Positions 54,440 through 64,000 of a DNA stretch of 64,000 nt are shown here, in pieces (within the stretch, counting starts at the first letter, position 1; every line of letters starts with the position of its first letter). The stretch is taken from the NCBI GenBank assembly GCA_963576725.1, contig OY755240.1:36668629-36732628 (forward strand), given 5' to 3'. Origin of the DNA: Azorinus chamasolen. Lineage: Eukaryota > Mollusca > Bivalvia > Cardiida > Solecurtidae. The notes beneath the pieces were generated by a model that had not been told where the DNA came from, searched no databases, and saw only the letters and a list, made by a program, of their open reading frames with translations. The position numbers were made by a program, and so were the translations under genes.

Positions 54440-55395
54440 AAACTACCAGCTGAACTTTGAAGTAAAAAAACAACCGATCGCTTGATCCGGCCTTTACTTG
54501 AAATGGGATACATTTTTATTTATTTGTTGGACATGCCTGATAATTATGTTGAATACTTTAGATCGACAGTATTTAAAATTTCAATTCTCGTTTCATTTTA
54601 ATAAGATCTAGATATTAATTAAGATATACAGTCTCATGGTGTTCATTATGTCTTTCTGGCTATTGTACAGTACCGTAGCATATCCAGTAAAAGTATTTTA
54701 GAATAGATCTAGATCATATCAGTCCATATTATCTTTAGAACTATAATTCACAATAAACTACCTTTTTAAATAGATCTAAATCGCTGAGGGTTAATTATGC
54801 TTAGCCATAGATCTAATTAGTCAAAACATAGTTATCTTCTATTGTTCGGGAAGTTGTTTAACAAATCATAACTTTAGACAATTGGCACATTGGTTGGTAA
54901 TTGTTACATAAGAAGCATTCCTGTTACGTAATAGTTCATAACTTTGTTGATGAGACAGTTTGTGGTAGATGGCAATTGTGTGATCGCTGACCCTTGTCCC
55001 CTGCTGAGGAATTAGGGGATTTACTGACCATCTGGCAGACTGGCACCTTTGATCGTTACTATTTCTCTAGGTCTAGTCAGAGACATATAAACACGCATAT
55101 AAGTCTCTGGTCTAGTTAGTAAATTAGCAGTATTCGATCGGCTGAGTAAGTAATGTAATAATATAGCATCCAACTGTCTAACACAATTCATTTTCAGTAT
55201 TCAAAACAAATAGTTTGTATTGATAAAATCTTTGAATGCGGGAAATAAAAGCACAGATATTTGAAAAATGTAGACCCAGACAAGATAGCTAAAAGATCAA
55301 CCCTCTGACCTGGGTATTCATTCACTGTTTATTGTTCAATATCATATAGCAAATTTAAGTGTTATTATATAATGATTGGAAACTACAGGTAAACA
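54440..55395 (+). repeat. Third, diverged copy of the palindrome outer sequence
   Basis: Direct-orientation match to 11712-12204 joined to 15375-15790, without the LINE. Roughly 80-85% identity by eye. It lacks the LINE target duplication, giving independent support for the LINE boundaries. Homology resumes after the foldback element at about 57004. Confidence 0.75.
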
Positions 55396-55946
55396 ACGGG
55401 GGCACACTCAAAAGCCCCTCGTTACAAAAGCTCCTCCTACAAAAGCCCCTCGTTACAAAAACCCATCATGCAAAAGCCCCTCACCAAAAGTGTCGAGGCT
55501 TACAAAAGACCCTCACCATTTTTCACATTACTGTTTTGTAAATTAATCAGTACCTTTTATTAATAAATCATTATACTCCAAATATTTGGACATGTATTTG
55601 GACCTCGATTTGAAAAACATGTAAATTATTCACAATACATACTATATATGGGTATAAGAGATCCTCTTTCATGTCCAAATTAATAGAGTGATAACATAAG
55701 ACTTGGGACAATATATAGAAATACAAACAAGGTATTAAAATTTAATCAATTTTATTTTTATGCTTACCCTCCATGCATTTTATCAAATCATTTCTTATAA
55801 TTAAATATTAATATTTATATTTATTTATTCTAATAATGAATATTCATTAGGTTAGATCATTGTAATATAAGACTAAATTATCAATGTTTATAAAAGCATA
55901 AGTTGTATTATCACAAGGAGGACATTTTTATATCTTTTTACAAACA

Positions 55947-56011
55947 AAATAGATCCAGATCATACGGATTCTAAAACAAAGCCATCTGATCAGGTTCTAA
56001 TCTATTTGCTC
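55947..56011. repeat. Hairpin repeat copy
   Basis: 'caaaatagatccagatcata' and 'gatcaggttctaatctattt' form imperfect inverted halves. Inside the foldback element. Confidence 0.55.
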
Positions 56012-56384
56012 ACTGACAATTAATGAATATTTATTAGGTGAACCACATTCTATACAAAAGGCATACATGGTATAACCGCAATTAACTTATTCCTTTTCGT
56101 AACGTCCAAACAGGGTAGACCCAAATCATTTTCACAACTTTATGATCTGGCTCAACAATGTTTGCTTTGGTACGCTTAATATAGATTCAATAGATATGGA
56201 TAATGTAATACTAGCACATATTGCATATAAACTATTATAATATAACCACAATTAACTGATTCCTTTTCTTAACTTACAAACAGGGTAGACCCAAATCATT
56301 TTCGAAGCTTTATAATCTGGCTCAACAATGTTTGCTTTGGTACAATTAATATAGATTCAATAGATATGGATAATGTAATATTAT

Positions 56385-56548
56385 GTTCCAAGGCGGTACT
56401 TCCATCTTCCCACTATTGTATGTTTGTTTTGTCTTTGTGCGTCTCTTGATGTTTTTATAGTTATGTACATTTGCTGTATCCTTGTGTTGCTGTTCGGGCG
56501 ACTGTTTGTTCTGTATGTGGTGTTTCCTGCATGACTCATTTTTGTACT
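56385..56548 (+). repeat. Retroelement tail fragment
   Basis: Near-identical to 41986-42143, the non-coding tail of the retroelement fragment in the 5' LTR. Inserted within the tandem interior of the foldback element. A weaker relative begins 'ttccaaggcggtactcc' at 58697. Confidence 0.75.
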
Positions 56549-57085
56549 TACATATAAACTATTATAATATAACCACAATTAACTAAGTCCTTTTCTTAAC
56601 GTCCAAACAGGGTAGACCCAAATCATTTTCACAACTTTATGATCTGGCTCAACCATGTTTGCTTTGGTACACTTAATATATATTCAATATATATGGATAA
56701 TGTAATATTAGCACATATTGCATATAAACTATTATAATATAACCACAATTAACTGATTCCTTTTCTTAGCTTACAAATAGGATAGACCCAAATCATTTTC
56801 AAAGCTTTATGATCTGGCTCAACAATGTTTGCTTTGGTTCAATTAATATGACAAAACACTTAAAGTTACTTCATTTTTTTCATAGTGAGGGGCTTTTGTA
56901 AACCTTGAATTTTGGTGAGGGGCTTTTGCATGATGGACTTTTGTAACGAGGGGCTTTTGTAGGAGGAGCTTTTGTAACGAGGGGCTTTTGTAATACATCA
57001 AAACAATGACGGGCCATTCCACTTTAAAATTTAAGCATTCAAAGATGTAACCCTTTCTCTAATATAAACGTGTTTTCATGCATTT

Positions 57086-57152
57086 GCAAACAGCGTAGAC
57101 CCATATCATACGGCTCCTATAGGAGCCGTATGATCTGGATCTGCTCTGTTTA
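57086..57152. repeat. Palindromic hairpin repeat copy
   Basis: 'gcaaacagcgtagaccc', centre 'ggctcctataggagcc', right half 'gatctggatctgctctgttt'. Strongly palindromic. Confidence 0.75.
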
Positions 57153-57343
57153 TTTATGACATTGTAATAGGTCCGACTCTACAGTTTCTACCAACAAAAC
57201 AATCCTGTCTACAAATGTCATTAAAAACATTAGCTTATGAATATTCATATCATTATTTCTTACATGAATACTGAGCAGGGAAAGGGTTAATCATCACCAA
57301 GTAACAGAATAACAAGAATGTTTTCTTAGTTATACAATAGTCA

Positions 57344-58012
57344 GGGGTGTCATCCAGGAAAATGCACTCAGTTGACCCCTTCTTTAGTCTATATAACGCC
57401 TCCATCTTGGATGAGGGAAAAATGAGTAGATTTTCGGAAGCAGTCGAGCGTGGCAGGTGCCGGGTTCGGATATCGATCTTGGTCCCCTTAGCAGACGATG
57501 TATGCTTTTTCAGCGGCTAGCTGTCTATTTTCACTCTTGTTCTAGTTTTCCACCAATCAGAAACTATGTTGCATTGTAATTTGCATATGACCTACTAGTA
57601 TTTTGCAGTAAACTGTACTTTCATTAGTTAATGCCTTGACTGGCATACAGCCTTTTTTATAATGCCTCTACACGTGGCCAAACTGTGTACAATCCTGATA
57701 CACAGTCTGGTACCGTGTCGATATTCCTGGGTCATTCTCATGACCTAGTAGTTATTTCAAAACACCCTGTTTTATGATAATTAACTGCTAAGGCCTCGCA
57801 AATTGAAATCGATGCAATCGATTCATTTTAAACAAATATAAGACATTCTGTGATACAGACAGTTTCTATAAACTTCTCAGAGCACAGCCAAATCGGCATA
57901 TAATACAGAAAGTGGTTATTTACGCAGATGTTTAACATGGAAGAATGTCGACTGTCGAAAGTTCTGTTCTTAAAATAGATGTACTGGGATTTCCAATAAA
58001 ATCAAAGTACTG
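57344..58012 (+). repeat. Third inverted repeat, left arm
   Basis: Matches 59271-60465 in reverse complement once a 507-bp insertion in the right arm is removed. Includes 'tcgatatccgaacccggca' (complement) and 'cgactgtcgaaagttctgtt'. Diverged by perhaps 10-15%, clearly older than the giant palindrome. Confidence 0.82.
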
Positions 58013-58521
58013 ATGTACTGATGATGATTACAAAGAGAAACTTGTATTAAATTGGGATTTAAAGAATATAGGCAAACAAAATTGTTATGGTATTGAACAT
58101 TTAACAATTGTTGTTAATAATAACTGATAATAATAAAACAAGAAGTAATAAACTTCAACAGTATGAAATATGTGAGTATAATGTAGTAAGACACAATATG
58201 TAGACACAATATAAACAACAGGATCAGTATTAATTATCTTCACATACAGTTTTATAAATTTATTTGTCTGAATGTAGTAAACTATTTGTTTATTACAAAT
58301 GTAAACAGATCCATGAATTTGAAATCACTACTAAATCATATACTGAATTGAGAATAAAAAGGGGTAAATAAAATATCTTTAATAATAGTATAAATGAAAG
58401 CGTTACAAACACTGCAGTATTCTTTACATGGGAACACTGTTTTGAGAATCAAATTTCTGATATTTGGCATAAAATAGCGATTTTAGAAGGGAAATGTTTA
58501 GATCTAACTAACTCTCTCTCT

Positions 58522-58576
<55 letters not shown>

Positions 58577-59270
58577 ACTCTCTCTCTCTCTCTCTCTCTC
58601 TCTCCGTTTCCCGCTATGCTTATCAAAACTGACCACTTGGAGTTGCTTTCGAAGTTATAGGCGTGATTACCTAATCGCTTGCAGGTCAATAACAAATTCC
58701 AAGGCGGTACTCCTGCTTTCAGCCTATGGTCAATTTTGTTGTTTAATATGCTTAATGTTTAATGTTTTTCGTCTTGATATGCGTCCTGTTATGTTTTGTC
58801 CGGTATTTATTTAGCCTAGATTAACGCTTTAATCGACCTGTGTGCATCATCATTAATGACATCATTAACTGAATCTACATGTATTTTTAAAACAATATGA
58901 AGTTAGCAACTTCAACCTACGTCTATGAGCCCAATCCCCAGGTGATAGAGCCGTAGCAATAGCCTTCAGTAAGTAGCTTTATATAAAAGAGAGCCAACAA
59001 CCAGAGCCTCGGTGCTGTGGTCGGGGATAGTAATTAATACTATTAATACCACTACTCTAATATACTAAACAACCCGTCTTCTTTATTTCCTATAGCATTG
59101 CCTGTGAATTATGGTGGTTTCGGCAAACTACCTGTTCGTCAAAAAGGACTTTATTATCAAATGTTGTATTAGATTGATAACAAAATAATAGTAAAAGTTT
59201 GAAAGTTTAATAGTGGTTTCGACAAACTGGCAATATTGCTCAGCAACCATTACCATGAGATCATAAATAT
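58013..59270. other. Spacer of the third inverted repeat
   Basis: AT-rich. Contains a (CT)n tract at about 58508-58605 and a weak copy of the retroelement tail at 58697. No gene seen. Confidence 0.55.
58508..58605. repeat. (CT)n microsatellite
   Basis: Almost pure CT run. The Arg/Glu frame on the minus strand is its shadow. Confidence 0.95.
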
Positions 59271-60465
59271 CAGTACTTTGATTTTATGGGAATTTCCAGG
59301 TCTTAAAATCTATTTTAAGAACAGAACTTTCGACAATCGACAGTCTTCGGTCCCATGCTAAATATCTGCGTAAATAATGATTTTCTGTACTATATGGCGT
59401 TTTGACTGAACTGTAAGAAGTTTATAGAACATGTCTGTGTAACATGATGCCTTACATATGTTGTGATTACAATGTATGTTAATTATTGCATTGGATTCAA
59501 TTTGCGAGGCCGAAGCAGCTAATTATCATAAAACATGGTGTTTTGAAATAACTACAATGTCGTAAGAATTACCCCCAGGAAATTCGACACGTTAGCAGAC
59601 TGTATATCAGAATTGTACATAGTTTGGCAATGTGTTGAGGCATATAAAACGGTTGTATGCCAGTCAAGGTATTAACTAATGAAAATACAGTTTACTACTA
59701 GATACTAGTAGGTCATATGCAAATTACAATGTAACACAGTTTCTCATTGGTGGAAAACTAGAACAAAAGTGAAAATAGACAGCTAGCCGCTGAAAAAAGT
59801 TTTAACAACAATTTCTGACATGGTTAAAACTTATTGTGTTCTTGTGCTACTATAACAATTAAAAGCAACGTTGTCTTCTTTATCTACAAGTTAAAATGCT
59901 TGATGTTTAAACTTTAGTCCATACGCCTGAATCTACCTGGTTTTATCAAAGTATTGGTAACCCCTATTTTATGTCGTCTGCTTGACAGCTGACACTTATA
60001 CATATACTATTAATTCAATAAACATTGTTGTTTACTTTAAATAATCCGTACACTATAGTGGTTACATATTGGATCCAGATTATCTACCTCATACACACAC
60101 CAGTAGGTCTATTACCATAGGGCGGTTTAACAAACGAAATAAACTTATGCTATATAAAACATTGCGTATCGTCTGCTACAGCTGTCTGCTACAGCTTTGC
60201 AAATCAAATCTACTCTGTCGGCTGCTACCTCGCCAAAATGGACGCGCCCATATACTCTGCTCTACATTTTGAATTAAAACCCTTTGGCACGGGTATTGGA
60301 AAAAACATACATCGTCTGCTAAGGGGACCCAGATCGATATCCGAACCCGGCACCTGTCACGCTCGACTGCTTCCGAAAATCTACTCAATTTCCCTCATCC
60401 AAGATGGCGGCGTTATATAGACAAAAGAAGGGGTCATCTGAGTGCATTTTTCCTGGATGAGCCCC
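59271..60465 (-). repeat. Third inverted repeat, right arm
   Basis: Mirror of 57344-58012, interrupted at 59799-60305. It ends next to a C15 run at about 60461-60475. Confidence 0.82.
59799..60305. mobile_element. 507-bp insertion in one arm of the third inverted repeat
   Basis: The left arm is continuous here. The insert is flanked by GAAAAAA at 59792-59798 and 60299-60305, a probable target duplication although low-complexity. It ends in no clear poly(A) or inverted repeat, and no ORF has a recognised domain. The class is unknown. Confidence 0.55.
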
Positions 60466-60649
60466 CCCCCCCCCCGACTACTTATACAATTCATAAAAAT
60501 ATTTTCATTTGTTTAAAACTCCTAACCCTTTATAAACACGGCAAATGATTATACTCCGATCAGAATGCAAATAGAAGCTGTTTGATTGGAGGTGGGGTCT
60601 GCCCTGTTTGCTTATCCGTTTACCATACATAAACAGTTTTCACGCCTTT

Positions 60650-60713
60650 GCAAACAGAGTAGACCAAGATCTGAAGGCTATTGGAGCCGTATGATCGGGT
60701 CCACTCTATTTGC
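60650..60713. repeat. Palindromic hairpin repeat copy
   Basis: 'gcaaacagagtagacc' to 'ggtccactctatttgc'. A further degraded copy lies at 60545-60612. Confidence 0.7.
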
Positions 60714-61544
60714 TTATGAAATTATGTGTTTCTATACCATTATAAAAATCAGCTTATAAATATTAATATTAATGATGTCATCTTTTTCTGACATAGATAT
60801 TCAACAGGGAAATGGTTAAAAACCACCGACAACCAACCTTAAGTTACGACTTCAGCTAAAAATGTATCCCTGACATGACCCGGCAACAGAAGTAAAAGTT
60901 CTGAAAACATCGACGCTTTTTCTCGTGCTTGCCAAACAATGTAGACCCGGATCAGGATATTCTCTGTTTTCCTATGAATTTATGTTGGATCTGAATATAC
61001 AGTGATTTTCCAATACCATAACATCCTCAGTACATATGATATTTTAATATTTTTTTTAATAAATATTCATGATATCAGTATTTCTTACAAGAATATTCAC
61101 GGAGTCAATGTATATCTGTCAACTCGTAATTCTGGGCGAAATTTCACGCCTTATGATTTTATATAAATTTGCAACAAATAACTTTTTTTTGTCATGATTG
61201 GCAGTATAGTATCCTGTGATAGGAACTATGTAACACATCTTTAGAAATGCATGAACTTTTGTAACTCTAATCAGTTTTATACTCTTTAGATATGACCCTT
61301 TAACAAATACAGTTTATACTTGTGTAATTTACCAATATTAACTTTGTCTGATTATAATGTTGTACTGTGTATTACCCATGCTTTGAAAAGCTTATATCTT
61401 TACAACTCCACAGGTTGTCATGTTAAACTGTTGTTATTTTTGTTACATAGCCGGCAAATAGTTTATTGTAAACCTGTCATGTTATTTTTTTGTACAACCG
61501 ACTCCAAATAAAGATTTTTGTGTCTTGTAAATTCATCTTCCAGA
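60714..61544. other. AT-rich intergenic DNA
   Basis: No supported gene or repeat except a degraded hairpin motif near 60930 ('caatgtagacccggatcagg'). Confidence 0.45.
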
Positions 61545-61755
61545 ATCAGTTTTCGGTTCATGTGTGTTTTTACACGTACTATCGATCTAATTATCATCAA
61601 CGATTGCACCTTAATCTTTTTTTTATTAATTTTAACAGAAGTTTTCAAAGTGCTGTCGATATTTCTGTTATTGTTTACATATCAGCTGTCAGTCTTTTTG
61701 CCCACCAATCTTTTCTCGGCTAAGATAACAGGTGCGCGTGACGTCACAACGATTC
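61545..61755 (-). repeat. Dispersed repeat, inverted copy of 6150-6355
   Basis: Runs from 'cacgtactatcgatc' to 'ggtgcgcgtgacgtcac'. The (GATA)n run of the other copy is absent here. 61756-62150 holds nothing that I recognise. Confidence 0.65.
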
Positions 61756-62149
61756 GCCCTTATACCACGTAACTACGTGTCATTAGCAAGTCATCTAAAA
61801 CAACGTATGTACATAATAATCACCTTTTCGTGAAAATCACCCCCACCTCAAGAATTTTTCCGCCCCATATATACAAAGAGTTTTATTATTAAAGAAAAAG
61901 TTAAGAATTTCTTTTACTTTTAATGAGTTAAATAAATAAATTAAAGTATGTTATTGTATAAAACGAGAAAAATTGACGGTTTTTTACCATATTTTGAGGT
62001 CTTGATATCACGTATTTAGAACTGTACCTTGCTTAGTGCCACGAATGGCCTTTTAGTATCTTATTATTTACATTTGTGTTCCACTTTTATTGCAAACAGA
62101 TGTGTAATAATAAGCTTCATATATGCAGTATTTGTTACAAAGGGAAACG

Positions 62150-62880
62150 TACGTAGTGTTATGTCTTAAAATACGGAAGAAATTTCTTAAAATACGGGAG
62201 AAATCGCCGTACGTGGTGGCATAGGAACGATAACCTAGCCTAATATCGATGACTTTGTCAGCGGTGATGTCCCTTTGCTTATTGACCCGTAATTTCTGCT
62301 AGTCTAGATTTTACATAGTTTCGCTCCAGATTTCCGAAAAACAAAATTTGTATTAGAAAACCTGATATATGAAATAGTTTTTACAATGAAATAAGCAATT
62401 TTACGTCTTAAAATAAGGGAGAAATCGCCGTACGTGGCAGCAAAGTAACGATAATCTAGCCTACTAGCATTGACTTTGTCAGCGGTGATGTCCCTTTGCT
62501 TATTGACCCGTATTTTCTGTTAGACGGGATATTACATAGTTTCGCTCCAGATTTCCAAAAAACAAATTTGTATTAGAAAACCTGATATATGAAATAGTTA
62601 TTACAATGAAAAAAGTAAATTTTATGTCTAAGGGAGAAATCGCCGTGCGTGGCAGCAAAGGAACGATAACGTAGTCTACTAGAATTGACATTGTCAGCGG
62701 TGATGTCCCTTTGCTTATTGACCCGTATTTTCTTTTAGACGGGATTTTACATAGTTTCCCTTCAGGTTTCCGAAAAAACAAATTTGTATTAGAAAGCTTG
62801 ATATATGAAATAGTTATTACAATGAAAAAAGTAATTTTATGTCTTAAAATAAGGGAGAAATCGCCGTACGTGTACAGAAA
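62150..62880 (+). repeat. Three-copy tandem repeat, about 235 bp per unit
   Basis: 'gggagaaatcgccgtacgtg', 'cagcggtgatgtccctttgc' and 'ttattgacccgtattttctg' recur three times. The minus-strand frame of 133 codons is an internal repeat shadow. Confidence 0.85.
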
Positions 62881-62961
62881 GCAACAATCCATAACCAACA
62901 CAGTCGTTAAATGATGTGTAGGCTAACTATTGCTTAGCCTATACATAGGGATACATTATTA

Positions 62962-63100
62962 GTTATGCAGTGCTTAGTGTCCCTAATATGGACTATACAC
63001 TGCCAGCAAATATTTATACGGGACGAGGCGAAGCCGAGTCCCATATTAATATTTGCTGGCAGTGTATAGTCCATATTAGGGACACTAAGCACTGCATAAC
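62962..63100. repeat. 139-bp palindrome with perfect 53-bp arms
   Basis: Arms 62962-63014 and 63048-63100 are exact reverse complements. The 33-base loop contains a second small hairpin (gggac..gtccc) and 'gaggcgaagcc'. No flanking duplication seen. Possibly a foldback/MITE. Confidence 0.85.
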
Positions 63101-63344
63101 GAATTTACCTTACCGACTACCTTTAATTTCAAGTATTTACACGCATGTTTGCATCATAGGCCTACGTGTATGGCTTGCCGTAGGGAAACAAGAGAATTAA
63201 TTCTTGCAAACTTGATATTACGATAAGAGCAGAGTAAATTACCTCCCTTTAATAGAATTAAATAAAATATTTTGTATTTGCCTCAAATCTCGTTTATATA
63301 TTTTGTTTTTTCTTTTTTATCATTGTAAAACTAATTAATGTTTA

Positions 63345-63920
63345 TCACCACCCTTCAGAATTTATAATCTTCACAACAGCAGGTGTTAAGTGCTTGTGTG
63401 GCGGCCGTAAAACGTCGCCCCGTACTTCATTCTCAGTGTTGTTATACCTTCTGAGTCTTCGAGATCATGAATTTCAGTACTTCTTGTTCTGAAAATTGAA
63501 TACCGCTTAAGCCGGTGCTAGGGGGCGTGAGCAGTGTTGCACTTTCAATTACTGCTCATGAACAGACTCAATAAAACCGAGTCTGCAATTTTCTCTTTGT
63601 GTTGCAATTTTTGCTTTCGAGGGATCACCACCCTTCAGAATTTATAATCTTCACAACAGTTAAGTGCTTGTGTGGCGGCCGTAAAACGTCGCCCCGTACT
63701 TCATTCTCAGTGTTGTTATATACCTTCTGATCCTTCGAGATCATGAATTCCAGTACTTCTTGTTCTGAAAATTGAATACCGCTTAAGCCGGTGCTAGGGG
63801 GCGTGAGCAGTGTTGCACTTTCAATTACTGCTCATGAACAGACTCAATAAAACCGAGTCTGCAATTTTCTCTTTGTGTTGCAATTTTTGCTTTCGAGGGA
63901 TCACCACCCTTCAGAATTTA
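63345..63920 (+). repeat. 276-bp tandem repeat, second locus of the 282-bp family
   Basis: Units share 'cagcaggtgttaagtgcttg' (first unit), 'gggggcgtgagcagtgttgc' (63521 and 63797) and 'gactcaataaaaccgagtct'. Same family as 44506-45196. Confidence 0.87.
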
Positions 63921-64000
63921 TTATATTTCAACTTCAATTAAAGCATAACTTATATGTATGCATTTTTTAAAACTGTAGTGATAAACATAAAGTATTATTA

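Larger units (their letters stand above)
55398..57003. mobile_element. Foldback element with minisatellite-like inverted ends
   Basis: The ends (55405-55525 and 56880-56993) are inverted copies made of units such as 'aaaagcccctcgttac' and 'caaaagctcctcc'. The interior has four to five tandem units of about 165-185 bp with 'gggtagacccaaatcatttt' and 'atctggctcaacaatgtttg'. It splits the dispersed repeat 54440-55395/57004 onward. 'aaacaa' on both sides may be the target duplication. No ORF. Confidence 0.7.

Noticed and set aside
58504..58695. Arg/Glu-rich open frame on the minus strand
   Set aside because: Translation of the (CT)n run; no biological signal beyond the repeat.
62150..62880. Regular repeat spacing considered as a CRISPR array
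   Set aside because: Units are long (about 235 bp) and contiguous, without short repeats and unique spacers; the DNA is eukaryotic.
62500..62901. 133-codon minus-strand frame with internal similarity
   Set aside because: Shadow of the 235-bp tandem repeat.

Overview
The window looks like gene-poor, transposon-packed nuclear DNA from an invertebrate, most likely a bivalve mollusc. The reasons are AT-rich intergenic DNA, long (CT)n and (GATA)n runs, GT-AG splice signals, and repeat families that I associate with bivalves from memory, not from a search (a GCTCACC..GGTGAGC foldback, an ATACGCCCGT-ended repeat, a characteristic reverse-transcriptase fragment). I see no ordinary host gene, tRNA, rRNA or CRISPR. 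Every coding region that I can support belongs to a mobile element.

Layout. 1-12,058: microsatellites, a hAT-like element placed in a (CT)n run, a second TIR element (17-bp perfect ends), a pogo-like MITE, a minisatellite and short palindromic hairpins. 12,059-35,400: a giant inverted repeat whose axis lies near 29,180-29,195. Its left arm carries two insertions that the right arm lacks: a 5'-truncated LINE (12,205-15,374, minus strand, AAGTG target duplication) and an 8.75-kb LTR retrotransposon (16,645-25,391, GTTG target duplication). The right arm holds both empty sites. 35,408-37,918: a second inverted repeat beside the first, in degenerate coding DNA. 39,625-40,785: a third array of a roughly 360-bp repeat that also fills both palindrome arms. 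41,233-53,972: an older, internally deleted LTR retrotransposon with long LTRs, itself invaded by other repeats. 54,000-64,000: a diverged copy of the palindrome's outer sequence, a foldback element, a third large inverted repeat, tandem repeats and a 139-bp near-perfect palindrome.

The standout is the LTR retrotransposon at 16,645-25,391. Gag starts with a helix-hairpin-helix-like region and ends in a CCHC knuckle. It is followed by a textbook -1 frameshift site (TTTAAAC in phase, 6-nt spacer, possible H-type pseudoknot). Pol runs protease, RT, RNase H, integrase, GPY/F-like module and PHD finger. A GT-AG intron-like segment then leads to a third ORF that begins at the AG. This ORF has a Pro/Arg/Ser-rich arm, a C2HH-like motif and a TatD-family metal-dependent nuclease domain with all expected metal ligands. 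A splice donor in the LTR could give a spliced subgenomic RNA for ORF3, as retroviruses do for env. This copy is probably dead or mis-assembled: one frameshift in RT, one stop in integrase and one frameshift in ORF3. Its LTRs differ at only 3 of 215 positions, so the insertion is young. I am not aware of a described Ty3/Gypsy lineage with a TatD ORF, but I could not search.
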